A stretch of DNA of 19,228 bases from JAPLXD01 sp041662765. Its GTDB lineage: Bacteria; Patescibacteriota; Minisyncoccia; Moranbacterales; UBA11712. The DNA is taken from contig JBAZRT010000010.1 in NCBI GenBank assembly GCA_041662765.1, positions 1 to 19,228 of the forward strand, given 5' to 3'. The notes below the pieces were generated by a model. That model was given only the letters and a program-made list of their open reading frames with translations. It did not search any database and had not been told where the DNA came from. Position numbers and translations under genes: made by a program. The first letter of the stretch is position 1; every line of letters starts with the position of its first letter. Positions 1 to 5,670 of this stretch are shown here, one piece after another.

Positions 1-1
1 G

Positions 2-385
2 ATTGTGCGTCTTCCGCAGGGGGTTTTCAGTCCCTACGCGGGAGTGAACACAAATTTGCTTTTTTTCGAAAAGGGAAACCCAACCAAAGAAATTTGGTTT
101 TATGAATTGCCGCTACCGGAAGGGACGAAACAATATACCAAAGGCCGACCAATCACGTCCGCTGAATTCGAACCGGTGAAAAAATGGTGGAAGAATCGGA
201 AATCGAACGGACACGCCTGGAAAGTTTCCACCGAAGACATCCAAAAACGCAATTACAACTTGGACTTCAAAAATCCGAATGGAATTGCGAAAGTCGAACA
301 TAATGATCCAAAAAGGGTCCTGAATAGCATCAAAAATTCAGAGGTAGAGATTGCGAGGCTGCTGGAAGAAATTAAATTTACTTAA
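2..385 (+). CDS. hsdM: Type I restriction-modification methyltransferase subunit HsdM, C-terminal part (5' end outside window)
   Basis: HsdM is the modification subunit of a type I R-M enzyme. It methylates adenine in a target chosen by HsdS and joins HsdR in the restriction complex. The reading frame is open from the left edge, so only about the last 127 residues are seen. The fragment opens with the stretch LPQGVFSPYAGVNTNLLFFE, followed by KG and IWFYELP, the family signature downstream of the catalytic NPPF/Y motif; the SAM-binding and catalytic motifs lie outside the window. The C-terminal part (WW..R, then I....YNLDFKNP) also fits HsdM. The stop is followed after 11 bases by the first micro-HTH ORF, so the downstream genes probably share its transcript. 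hsdR is not in this window. The GTG at position 5 is internal, not a start. Confidence 0.9.
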   Translation: MVRLPQGVFSPYAGVNTNLLFFEKGNPTKEIWFYELPLPEGTKQYTKGRPITSAEFEPVKKWWKNRKSNGHAWKVSTEDIQKRNYNLDFKNPNGIAKVEHNDPKRVLNSIKNSEVEIARLLEEIKFT

Positions 386-396
386 CAGTCAATTAT

Positions 397-621
397 ATGA
401 CCGAAGATAAAAAAAATATCGCATCGATCGATCGAAAATTGAGCATAGTAATCTCTCTTTTGCTGAAAATTGCAAACAATGAGCGAGAAGTAACACTTAG
501 GGACCAAATATGGGGGCTATCTACTTTTGGACTGAATTCCTCTGAAATAGCAGATATTCTTGAAAAAAAGGTAGGATATGTGAGTAAGGAGTTATCAGAA
601 CTTAAAAAAATTAAAAAATAG
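397..621 (+). CDS. Micro-HTH protein A (first of six tandem small ORFs)
   Basis: A 74-aa protein of unknown function. The N-terminal half looks helical (IDRKLSIVISLLLKIA). It is followed by a conserved FGL element and a helix-turn-helix core, FGLNSSEIADILEKKVGYVS, about residues 44-63. It ends in a basic tail, KKIKK. The core resembles the single HTH of sigma-70 region 4 or small phage regulators. ORF B has nearly the same core (FGLTPTEIAEILNTSTNTVN), and the two share the longer linker before it, so A and B are the closest pair. No Shine-Dalgarno is visible before the ATG. It starts 11 bases after hsdM and stops 2 bases before B. DNA binding is inferred; the target is unknown. Confidence 0.72.
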   Translation: MTEDKKNIASIDRKLSIVISLLLKIANNEREVTLRDQIWGLSTFGLNSSEIADILEKKVGYVSKELSELKKIKK

Positions 622-623
622 CT

Positions 624-839
624 ATGGAAAATCGACAATTACTTGAATCAATATCAAAAAAATTAGGAGTTCTTATTGCTCTGAATCTTCTTTCGATGAA
701 TAGTAGGGCAACAATTACTGAAAATGTTGAAATGCTCGATCGTTTTGGGCTAACTCCCACGGAAATTGCCGAGATACTGAACACATCTACAAATACTGTA
801 AACGTTATGAGGAGTCGACGCAAAAGTAATAAAAAGTAA
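624..839 (+). CDS. Micro-HTH protein B
   Basis: A 71-aa protein with the same layout as ORF A. A leading amphipathic helix (LLESISKKLGVLIALNLLSM) is followed by an FGL element and the clearest HTH of the set, GLTPTEIAEILNTSTNTVN, near residues 42-60. The end is very basic: RSRRKSNKK. The ISKKLGVLIAL segment aligns with IDRKLSIVISL of ORF A. It reads as a sigma-70-region-4-like or LuxR-like DNA-binding unit with no effector domain. It starts 2 bases after ORF A stops and ends 11 bases before ORF C. No Shine-Dalgarno is seen, so it probably depends on coupling or on A-rich initiation. Function unknown. Confidence 0.74.
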   Translation: MENRQLLESISKKLGVLIALNLLSMNSRATITENVEMLDRFGLTPTEIAEILNTSTNTVNVMRSRRKSNKK

Positions 840-850
840 AAAATAAATTT

Positions 851-1024
851 ATGGCGAAAAAGAAGCAATCTGTTGAACCGATAGATGAAGTGTGTGAACT
901 TCTAAAAAAGACACTCGTCTTAAGCTTATTTGAGATGAATGTTTCGCAGGCTAAAATTGCTAAGAAGCTACGCATGGACACTCATATAGTGAACGATTTT
1001 CTTAAAGGACTTAAGAAAAAATAA
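851..1024 (+). CDS. Micro-HTH protein C (57 aa)
   Basis: A very short ORF, ATG to TAA, of 57 codons. It starts MAKKKQ, has a leading helix (IDEVCELLKKTLVLSLFEM), then a core in HTH register, VSQAKIAKKLRMDTHIVNDF, and ends LKGLKKK. The ending and the MAKK start match ORF E (MAKKNN...VNEILKGIKK), so C and E look like a pair. It lacks the longer linker of A and B. There is no Shine-Dalgarno; the ATG follows an A-rich tract. Its place in the array, the matching pattern and the tight spacing (2 bases to ORF D) support a real gene. By itself it would be too short to trust. Confidence 0.66.
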   Translation: MAKKKQSVEPIDEVCELLKKTLVLSLFEMNVSQAKIAKKLRMDTHIVNDFLKGLKKK

Positions 1025-1026
1025 TT

Positions 1027-1224
1027 ATGGACACAAAAAATCTTGAGGCAAGAATAGATAATTTGAGGCATTCTGTCGAAATTCTAATTCTTATTGAGTT
1101 CTGTAGGTTGAATGCAAAGCGCGAGCAAGTTCGTGAAATTATGGGTTCGCTTGATAATAACCTATTCGCAAAGGTGAATTTAATTGTAAATAGTAATAAA
1201 AAATCAAATGGCAAAAAAAAATAA
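1027..1224 (+). CDS. Micro-HTH-like protein D (diverged)
   Basis: A 65-aa protein, the most diverged of the array. The leading helix is clear (LEARIDNLRHSVEILILIEF). The expected HTH position holds AKREQVREIMGSLDNNLFAK, where the usual E/K-IA-x-x-L pattern is replaced by VREIMGSL, so DNA binding may be weakened or lost. The tail is again lysine rich (NKKSNGKKK). It starts 2 bases after ORF C stops and overlaps the start of ORF E by 17 bases in another frame, the only overlap in the array. The family assignment rests on layout, position and tail more than on the core. It could be a decaying copy or a partner without DNA binding. Confidence 0.58.
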   Translation: MDTKNLEARIDNLRHSVEILILIEFCRLNAKREQVREIMGSLDNNLFAKVNLIVNSNKKSNGKKK

Positions 1225-1417
1225 TAAGCAGACACAAAGCCGGAAAATAGCAAAGGGAGAAGATAAGGTTGCTGATCTCCTGGAGAGAGTAGGGGTTGGT
1301 CTTTTATATGCGGGCACGGAACTTGGACAAAATAATATTGCCAAGATCATGGGTATGGCCGACGGACGCGTGAATGAAATTCTTAAAGGTATTAAAAAAC
1401 CAAATAAATTTAAATAA
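1208..1417 (+). CDS. Micro-HTH protein E
   Basis: A 69-aa protein. An unusually basic N terminus (MAKKNNKQTQSRKIAKG) precedes a helix (DKVADLLERVGVGLLYAG) and an HTH core, LGQNNIAKIMGMADGRVNEI, near residues 39-58. It ends LKGIKKPNKFK. The C-terminal piece matches ORF C (VNDFLKGLKK against VNEILKGIKK). The ATG lies inside the 3' end of ORF D, giving a 17-base overlap that suggests translational coupling. It stops 2 bases before ORF F. Of the array members this has the most typical Cro-like turn. Function unknown. Confidence 0.7.
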   Translation: MAKKNNKQTQSRKIAKGEDKVADLLERVGVGLLYAGTELGQNNIAKIMGMADGRVNEILKGIKKPNKFK

Positions 1418-1419
1418 CT

Positions 1420-1587
1420 ATGATGAATAATAAAAAGACGGATAAGTTGCTTGAAGATATCAAGAAGCTACTTATTCTAGCCCTTACTCGTCAGGGTGTT
1501 CAGGGAAAGGATGTTGCGGCTGCTTTAGGCGTAGATCCTGCAATCATCAGTCGAATGGTTCCAATGCGACAAATTAAGAAAAAATAA
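1420..1587 (+). CDS. Micro-HTH protein F (55 aa)
   Basis: The last micro-ORF, 55 codons from ATG to TAA. The leading helix is DKLLEDIKKLLILALTRQ and the HTH core is VQGKDVAAALGVDPAIISRM, which fits the standard helix-turn-helix spacing well (A-A-x-LGV-x-x-x-x-IS). It ends RQIKKK. It starts 2 bases after ORF E and stops 5 bases before the AlbA_2 gene. Its core is close to that of single-HTH regulators found near R-M and mobile loci; that is family knowledge by pattern only. The short length is offset by the unbroken positional pattern of six such ORFs. Confidence 0.66.
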   Translation: MMNNKKTDKLLEDIKKLLILALTRQGVQGKDVAAALGVDPAIISRMVPMRQIKKK

Positions 1588-1592
1588 AATCC

Positions 1593-2387
1593 ATGAATCT
1601 TCAAGAACTTGTAGCAAGGGCACGACTATTATTTGAAGGGGCCCCTAAACGGAGACAAGTTTTTGATTTGGTGAATGGAAAAGGGTCCGGTAAGGAGATC
1701 GCAAGGAAAAGCGGAAAAAGTCTTTCGGCAGCTCTTCAGGATCTCCAGAAAATGAAAGATTTAGAGCTTATTATTCCAAGACAACATGACAATGGGGATA
1801 TCATTAGAAAGGAAGGGTCGATTGTTTATGCGCAAGTCCCACTCCTTAAACACCTTTCAAGGTCATATTTTGATGAGCCAGAAAAGATTATTGCTGTAAA
1901 ACCGAGAAAGATACGATCAGAAAAATATGGACGGTCAGCGCTGAAAATAATTGCTACGCCATCTCTACAGCAAATACTTGATATATGTGGTTCGGGCGAA
2001 GATCAACCCTATGAATTTAAAAGTGCCGGTACAGCCATGGATAAACTCGCAAAGGAAATTTGTGCATTTTCGAATACCAAGATGGGCGGAATCATTTTTT
2101 ATGGCGTTGATGATGATGGAGCCATCGAAAGCTCCGACATCTCAAGACAAAAATTTGATCAATCCATTCAAAATTGCATTAAACATAACATAACTCCTAC
2201 GCCCGCTGTAAAGCTTGTTGAGAAAGACATTCTTGGTTATAAAATAATCTTAATTATTATTCCGCCTTGGAACAGAAAAGATGTGCACCATTTTCAGGAC
2301 GCTATTTATATTCGGCGGGGCACAAATGTGTTCAAGGCGAAAGCGGATGAAGCACGAAAACTTCATAATGGGGAATATGTTATATAA
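1593..2387 (+). CDS. Winged-helix + AlbA_2 (Schlafen-type) domain protein
   Basis: A 264-aa protein with two parts. Residues about 16-85 look like a winged helix-turn-helix (GSGKEIARKSGKSLSAALQD, then a hydrophobic strand and wing). Residues about 125-250 match the AlbA_2 / Schlafen-AlbA fold (PF04326 type): YEFK at 140-143, then ICAFSNTKMGGIIFYGVDDD near 156-175, then a strand ending IIIPP and the terminal YIRRGTNVFKA. AlbA_2 domains occur in prokaryotic regulators and, as Schlafen relatives, in RNA-cleaving proteins; which applies here is not shown. It sits 5 bases after micro-HTH F and 13 bases before the HEPN gene, so it is probably a core member of the inserted cassette. No helicase or ATPase extension is present. 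Confidence 0.8.
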   Translation: MNLQELVARARLLFEGAPKRRQVFDLVNGKGSGKEIARKSGKSLSAALQDLQKMKDLELIIPRQHDNGDIIRKEGSIVYAQVPLLKHLSRSYFDEPEKIIAVKPRKIRSEKYGRSALKIIATPSLQQILDICGSGEDQPYEFKSAGTAMDKLAKEICAFSNTKMGGIIFYGVDDDGAIESSDISRQKFDQSIQNCIKHNITPTPAVKLVEKDILGYKIILIIIPPWNRKDVHHFQDAIYIRRGTNVFKAKADEARKLHNGEYVI

Positions 2388-2400
2388 CATGCCTATATAA

Positions 2401-3150
2401 ATGAAAAACTTCGAATTAACAAAAGAAAATTTTCGTTTACTTGCTTATATTATTTCTTCCGCAACATCTGGTTCTCTGTTTTCAAAATTATTAATTGATT
2501 CCGGTTGGACACCAGAATCAACAGCATCACAAGAATGGCAACTAGCAAAGAAATCGAAGGAAGAATATCTTTTTGACGAATTTGTTCAAATTGCTGAACA
2601 GGGGCGAACATATATTTTAGAATTTGTGATTGAAAAAACTATCTCAAAAAGCTCAATATATTTTAAGAAATCTGATAAAGGTTATAAATTTCCACGAGAA
2701 GCATTTGCAGAATTTAAGAAAAAATTAGGTAAAAAAGAAATATTGCTGGAAAAGAAAAATACTAAGCTATTTAATGAGAGGAAGTTGCATTCGTCTGTTG
2801 TTTTTGCGAGCAAACGGCTATTTGCGAATAAGCATTTTTCCCAATCTATCCTTGAGGCTTGTAAATTGTTAAATAAAAGAGTTCAGGAGCTCTCTGGATC
2901 GACTCGTGATGGAAAAGCTTTAATGCTAGATGTTTTTAGTGTAAATAACCCAAAACTAAAATTTAATAAACTAGCGGGCCAATCTGAAAAAGATGAGCAA
3001 GAGGGATTTATGCATTTATTTGCTGGGTTGATGCATGGAATCAGAAATCCAAAAGGGCATGAGATTATAAATCTTAAAGATCCATATAGAGCATTGGAGT
3101 ATCTTGGTTTCATAAGTTTACTGTTTCGAAAGTTAGATGAATTAAAATAA
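2401..3150 (+). CDS. HEPN-motif protein, TIGR02391 (Ymh) family
   Basis: A 249-aa protein. The C-terminal half, from about residue 129, carries the Ymh-family pattern: LHSSVVFASKRLF, then QSILEACKLLNKRVQEL, DGKALMLDVFS, a DEQEGFMHLFAG helix, GIRNPKGHE at 213-221, and a closing ALEYLGFISLLFRKLDE. RNPKGH gives the R-x4-H motif of HEPN proteins, many of which are ribonucleases in toxin and abortive-infection systems. The N-terminal ~125 residues are not recognised. It starts 13 bases after the AlbA_2 gene and ends 1 base before the hsdS ATG. HEPN and other RNases embedded in type I R-M operons are a known theme (for example PrrC), so an effector role is plausible but inferred. Confidence 0.85.
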   Translation: MKNFELTKENFRLLAYIISSATSGSLFSKLLIDSGWTPESTASQEWQLAKKSKEEYLFDEFVQIAEQGRTYILEFVIEKTISKSSIYFKKSDKGYKFPREAFAEFKKKLGKKEILLEKKNTKLFNERKLHSSVVFASKRLFANKHFSQSILEACKLLNKRVQELSGSTRDGKALMLDVFSVNNPKLKFNKLAGQSEKDEQEGFMHLFAGLMHGIRNPKGHEIINLKDPYRALEYLGFISLLFRKLDELK

Positions 3151-3151
3151 T

Positions 3152-4318
3152 ATGACATGGCCAACAAAAAAATTAGGAGAGGTTTGTGCGATAAATATGG
3201 GACAATCTCCCTCATCTTCAACATATAATGATAACAAAAATGGTTTGCCGTTTTATCAGGGGAAAAAAGATTATGGTAAATTATATCCAACGCCTCGCGT
3301 TTGGTGTTCAGAGCCAACAAAGATTGTTGAAGCTGGAGATATTTTAATCTCTGTTCGTGCGCCTGTCGGCGCTTTGAATATTGCACAAGAAAAATCTTGT
3401 ATTGGCCGTGGCTTAACTGGTTTGCGAGCAAAAAAAGAATTGGATCAAGATTTTTTATTTAATTTTTTAAAGTTAAAAGAAAAAGATATTGCCAATCTTG
3501 GCACTGGCAGCACTTTTACGGCGATATCTAAAAAACATTTAGAAAATATAGAAATTCCATTCCCTCCACTTTATGAACAAAGGAAAATTGTTGCGAAGTT
3601 GGAAAAGTTGCTAGCGAAGACGAAGGAATCCAAGCGCCTTCGAACTGAAGCGCAAGAGGCCACGCAAAACCTTCTCTCCGCCGAACTACACAAAATTTTT
3701 AAAGAAGGAAAAAAGAGAGGTTGGAAAGAAAAAGAACTCGGTGAGATTTGTGAGCTAAATCCAAAAAAATCAGAAATCAGAAATGAACCGGATGAATTGC
3801 TGGTTTCTTTTGTTCCAATGAAAGCTGTCGATGAATATGCACAAGCAATAACATACTCTGACGATAGAGAATTGGGTCTTGCAAGGTATGGCTATACATA
3901 TTTTCGGAATGGAGACATCGTTCTTGCAAAAATCACACCTTGCATGGAAAATGGAAAAATTGCAATCGCAAAGAATCTGAAAAATGGCATCGGATTCGGC
4001 ACAACGGAATTCCATGTCATCAGGGCGGGAAAAGATGTTCTGCCTGAATGGATCTATTATATTTTGCGACAACCTTTTTTTCGTGAAGAGGCTCAGCAGA
4101 AAATGACAGGCAGTGCCGGGCAAAAACGTGTACCTGTTCAATTTTTAGAAAAATATAAAATATCGCTCCCGTCCCTCGCTGAACAAAAAAAGATCGTCGC
4201 GCGGTTGGATGAGCTGTCGGGAAAAATACGCCAACTTCAGGAATATCAAAAATCCACCCAATCCGATTTGGAAAAACTGGAGCAATCGATTTTGCATTCA
4301 GCTTTTCAGGGGAAATAG
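3152..4318 (+). CDS. hsdS: Type I restriction-modification specificity subunit HsdS
   Basis: HsdS (388 aa) sets the bipartite DNA target of the type I enzyme through two target recognition domains (TRDs). TRD1 spans about residues 1-140 (MTWPTKKLGEVC...GDILISVRAPVG...). The first coiled-coil spacer follows (PFPPLYEQRKIVAKLEKLL, 137-154). TRD2 spans about 190-340 (WKEKELGEICELNPKKSE...GDIVLAKITPCMENGK). The second spacer starts at SLAEQKKIVARLDEL and runs to the end. Length and symmetry are normal for a full-length HsdS. The ATG lies 1 base after the HEPN stop. The 5' part is visibly more AT-rich than the part from about 3590 on, which suggests TRD exchange. Confidence 0.93.
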   Translation: MTWPTKKLGEVCAINMGQSPSSSTYNDNKNGLPFYQGKKDYGKLYPTPRVWCSEPTKIVEAGDILISVRAPVGALNIAQEKSCIGRGLTGLRAKKELDQDFLFNFLKLKEKDIANLGTGSTFTAISKKHLENIEIPFPPLYEQRKIVAKLEKLLAKTKESKRLRTEAQEATQNLLSAELHKIFKEGKKRGWKEKELGEICELNPKKSEIRNEPDELLVSFVPMKAVDEYAQAITYSDDRELGLARYGYTYFRNGDIVLAKITPCMENGKIAIAKNLKNGIGFGTTEFHVIRAGKDVLPEWIYYILRQPFFREEAQQKMTGSAGQKRVPVQFLEKYKISLPSLAEQKKIVARLDELSGKIRQLQEYQKSTQSDLEKLEQSILHSAFQGK

Positions 4319-4332
4319 CGAAACAAAAGCGC

Positions 4333-4371
4333 TTGACAGGGGTTCTGGTAGTGATATAGTGATAGTATATC
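4333..4371 (+). promoter_or_regulatory. Promoter and operator-like dyad upstream of rhuM
   Basis: TTGACA at 4333-4338 and TATAGT at 4355-4360, with a 16-base spacer, form a strong sigma-70-type promoter 15 bases after hsdS stops. Two features overlap the -10 box: a perfect tandem repeat of TAGTGATA (4349-4356 and 4357-4364), and an inverted repeat GATATA/TATATC (4353-4358 and 4366-4371, 7-base loop). This is typical of an operator. The gene it serves starts at 4388, so the leader is short. It implies that the RhuM gene is transcribed separately from hsdS and may be repressed. The repressor is unknown. Confidence 0.7.
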
Positions 4372-4387
4372 ATTTGAACCAAAAAAA

Positions 4388-5326
4388 ATGAAAAAAGAGC
4401 AAAACAACAAAGTGATTCTCTACAACACCGAAGATGGGAAAACAGAGATAGAGGTGAGTGTTGAAGATGAGACAGTTTGGCTTTCGCAAGCCCAAATGGC
4501 GGAGTTGTTTCAGAAAGACAGAAAAACCATCACAGAGCACATTCAAAATGTTTTTAGAGAGGGGGAATTGATGGAAAATTCAGTATGCCGGAAATCCCAG
4601 CATACTGCTTCGGATGGGAAAAAATATAGTGTTAACTTCTACAATCTCGATGTGATTATTTCCGTGGGCTACCGCGTGAAGTCCTTGCGAGGCACGCAAT
4701 TTCGCATTTGGGCGACGCAAAAGCTGCGGGAATATATCGTCAAAGGCTTTGTGATGGATGATGAGCGGCTGGCTGAAGGCGGGGTGAAAAGTGGCTTTTT
4801 TGATGAATGGCTGGAAAGAGTCAGGAGAATCAGGGCGTCGGAAAAGAACCTCTATGAAAAGGTGAAAGATATTTTCGCGACTAGCGTTGACTATGACCCA
4901 AAAACCGATTTCACAAAAGAATTCTACGCGACGATGCAAAACAAATTCCACTATGCCATTACCGGAAATACGGCGGCGGAGTTGGTAGCGAGCCGCATCA
5001 GCGGCAAGAAAGAAAATTTGGGAATGACGAGTTGGAAAGGCGCGGTGCCGACCAGAAAGGAAGCGGAAGTGGCGAAAAACTATATGCTGGAAACGGAGTT
5101 GCGGCAGCTGTATCTTCTGGTGGAGCAATTCCTGTCTTTCGCCGAATTTCAAATTGAGCGAAAGAATATTATGCATATGAAAGACTGGGTCAAATATCTG
5201 CAAGAGATGCTCAAAGCAAACAGGCTGGAAGTACTTTCGGACAAAGGAAAGATTTCGCGTGAAAAGATGGAGAAGATCGTGAAAGAAGAATTGAAAAAGT
5301 TTATCGGCCAGAAAAGTTTGAAATAA
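4388..5326 (+). CDS. RhuM family protein (virulence RhuM-like, DNA-binding N terminus)
   Basis: A 312-aa protein of the RhuM family, named from a Salmonella pathogenicity-island gene and often found near R-M and mobile loci. Its molecular role is not settled. Residues about 31-56 form an HTH (WLSQAQMAELFQKDRKTITE). It is followed by the family signature YNLDVIISVGYRVKS.RGTQF (85-105) and IWATQKLREYIVKGFVMDDE (107-126). The rest is mostly helical and charged, ending in a lysine-rich segment. It has its own promoter after hsdS. The ATG directly follows an A8 run and no Shine-Dalgarno is seen. It may regulate itself or the R-M locus; this is inference. Confidence 0.88.
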   Translation: MKKEQNNKVILYNTEDGKTEIEVSVEDETVWLSQAQMAELFQKDRKTITEHIQNVFREGELMENSVCRKSQHTASDGKKYSVNFYNLDVIISVGYRVKSLRGTQFRIWATQKLREYIVKGFVMDDERLAEGGVKSGFFDEWLERVRRIRASEKNLYEKVKDIFATSVDYDPKTDFTKEFYATMQNKFHYAITGNTAAELVASRISGKKENLGMTSWKGAVPTRKEAEVAKNYMLETELRQLYLLVEQFLSFAEFQIERKNIMHMKDWVKYLQEMLKANRLEVLSDKGKISREKMEKIVKEELKKFIGQKSLK

Positions 5327-5379
5327 GTAAAAATATACAATCCCGTGTTACACAGCATATTACGTAACAATAGAATGCT

Positions 5380-5670
5380 ATGAAAAAAATCCAAGATATT
5401 CTCAAAAGAAAAATTTCTCGCGGAATTCAAGCTGGGAAGAAAACTCTCGACGCGAAAACAATTGCCCGAGTTTTTTTGGAAGCAGCAAAAGGGGAAATCA
5501 AAAATCTCGAAGATTCAGACATTCGCGATATTAAAATAAAAGACAAAATCCTTTATATTAAAACAGCCCACCCGGTGATTTCGAGTGAGCTGTTTTTACG
5601 AAGAGAAAATATCTTGGAAAAAACAAATGATATTGCGGGCAGGCGAGTGATTGAAAAAATAATAATCTAG
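5380..5670 (+). CDS. DUF721-like (DciA-like) small protein
   Basis: A 96-aa protein. The N terminus is basic (MKKIQDILKRKISRGIQAGK). From about residue 24 it shows the DUF721 pattern: a helix (TIARVFLEAAKGEI), a strand ending in LYIKTAHPVISSEL, then LRRENILEKTNDIAGRRVIE. DUF721 includes DciA, the loader of replicative helicase in many bacteria, but short DUF721 proteins in this kind of genome are functionally unassigned. It lies 53 bases after rhuM on the same strand. Its TAG stop overlaps the opposite stop of the penicillin-binding protein in the shared sequence CTAG (5667-5670). The match is to a weak pattern, so the name is moderate confidence. Confidence 0.6.
   Translation: MKKIQDILKRKISRGIQAGKKTLDAKTIARVFLEAAKGEIKNLEDSDIRDIKIKDKILYIKTAHPVISSELFLRRENILEKTNDIAGRRVIEKIII
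5560..5597. terminator. Candidate bidirectional intrinsic terminator inside the DUF721-like gene
   Basis: AAAACAGC (5560-5567) pairs with GCTGTTTT (5589-5596). After one C/A mismatch, CAC pairs with GTG. On the plus strand the stem runs into TTTTT (5593-5597). On the minus strand it is followed by TTTTAATATA. It lies 70-110 bases downstream of the penicillin-binding protein stop on the minus strand, a sensible place to end that transcript, but it is within the coding sequence of the convergent gene. There is no other hairpin between the two overlapping stop codons. Confidence 0.5.

Noticed and set aside
397..1587. The six micro-ORFs as fragments of one decayed gene
   Set aside because: Each has its own start, HTH core, basic tail and stop, and the same order of parts repeats; a decayed gene would not repeat its layout.
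2883..3431. 182-codon minus-strand ORF across the HEPN-hsdS junction
   Set aside because: It is antisense to two well supported genes, with no domain pattern of its own.
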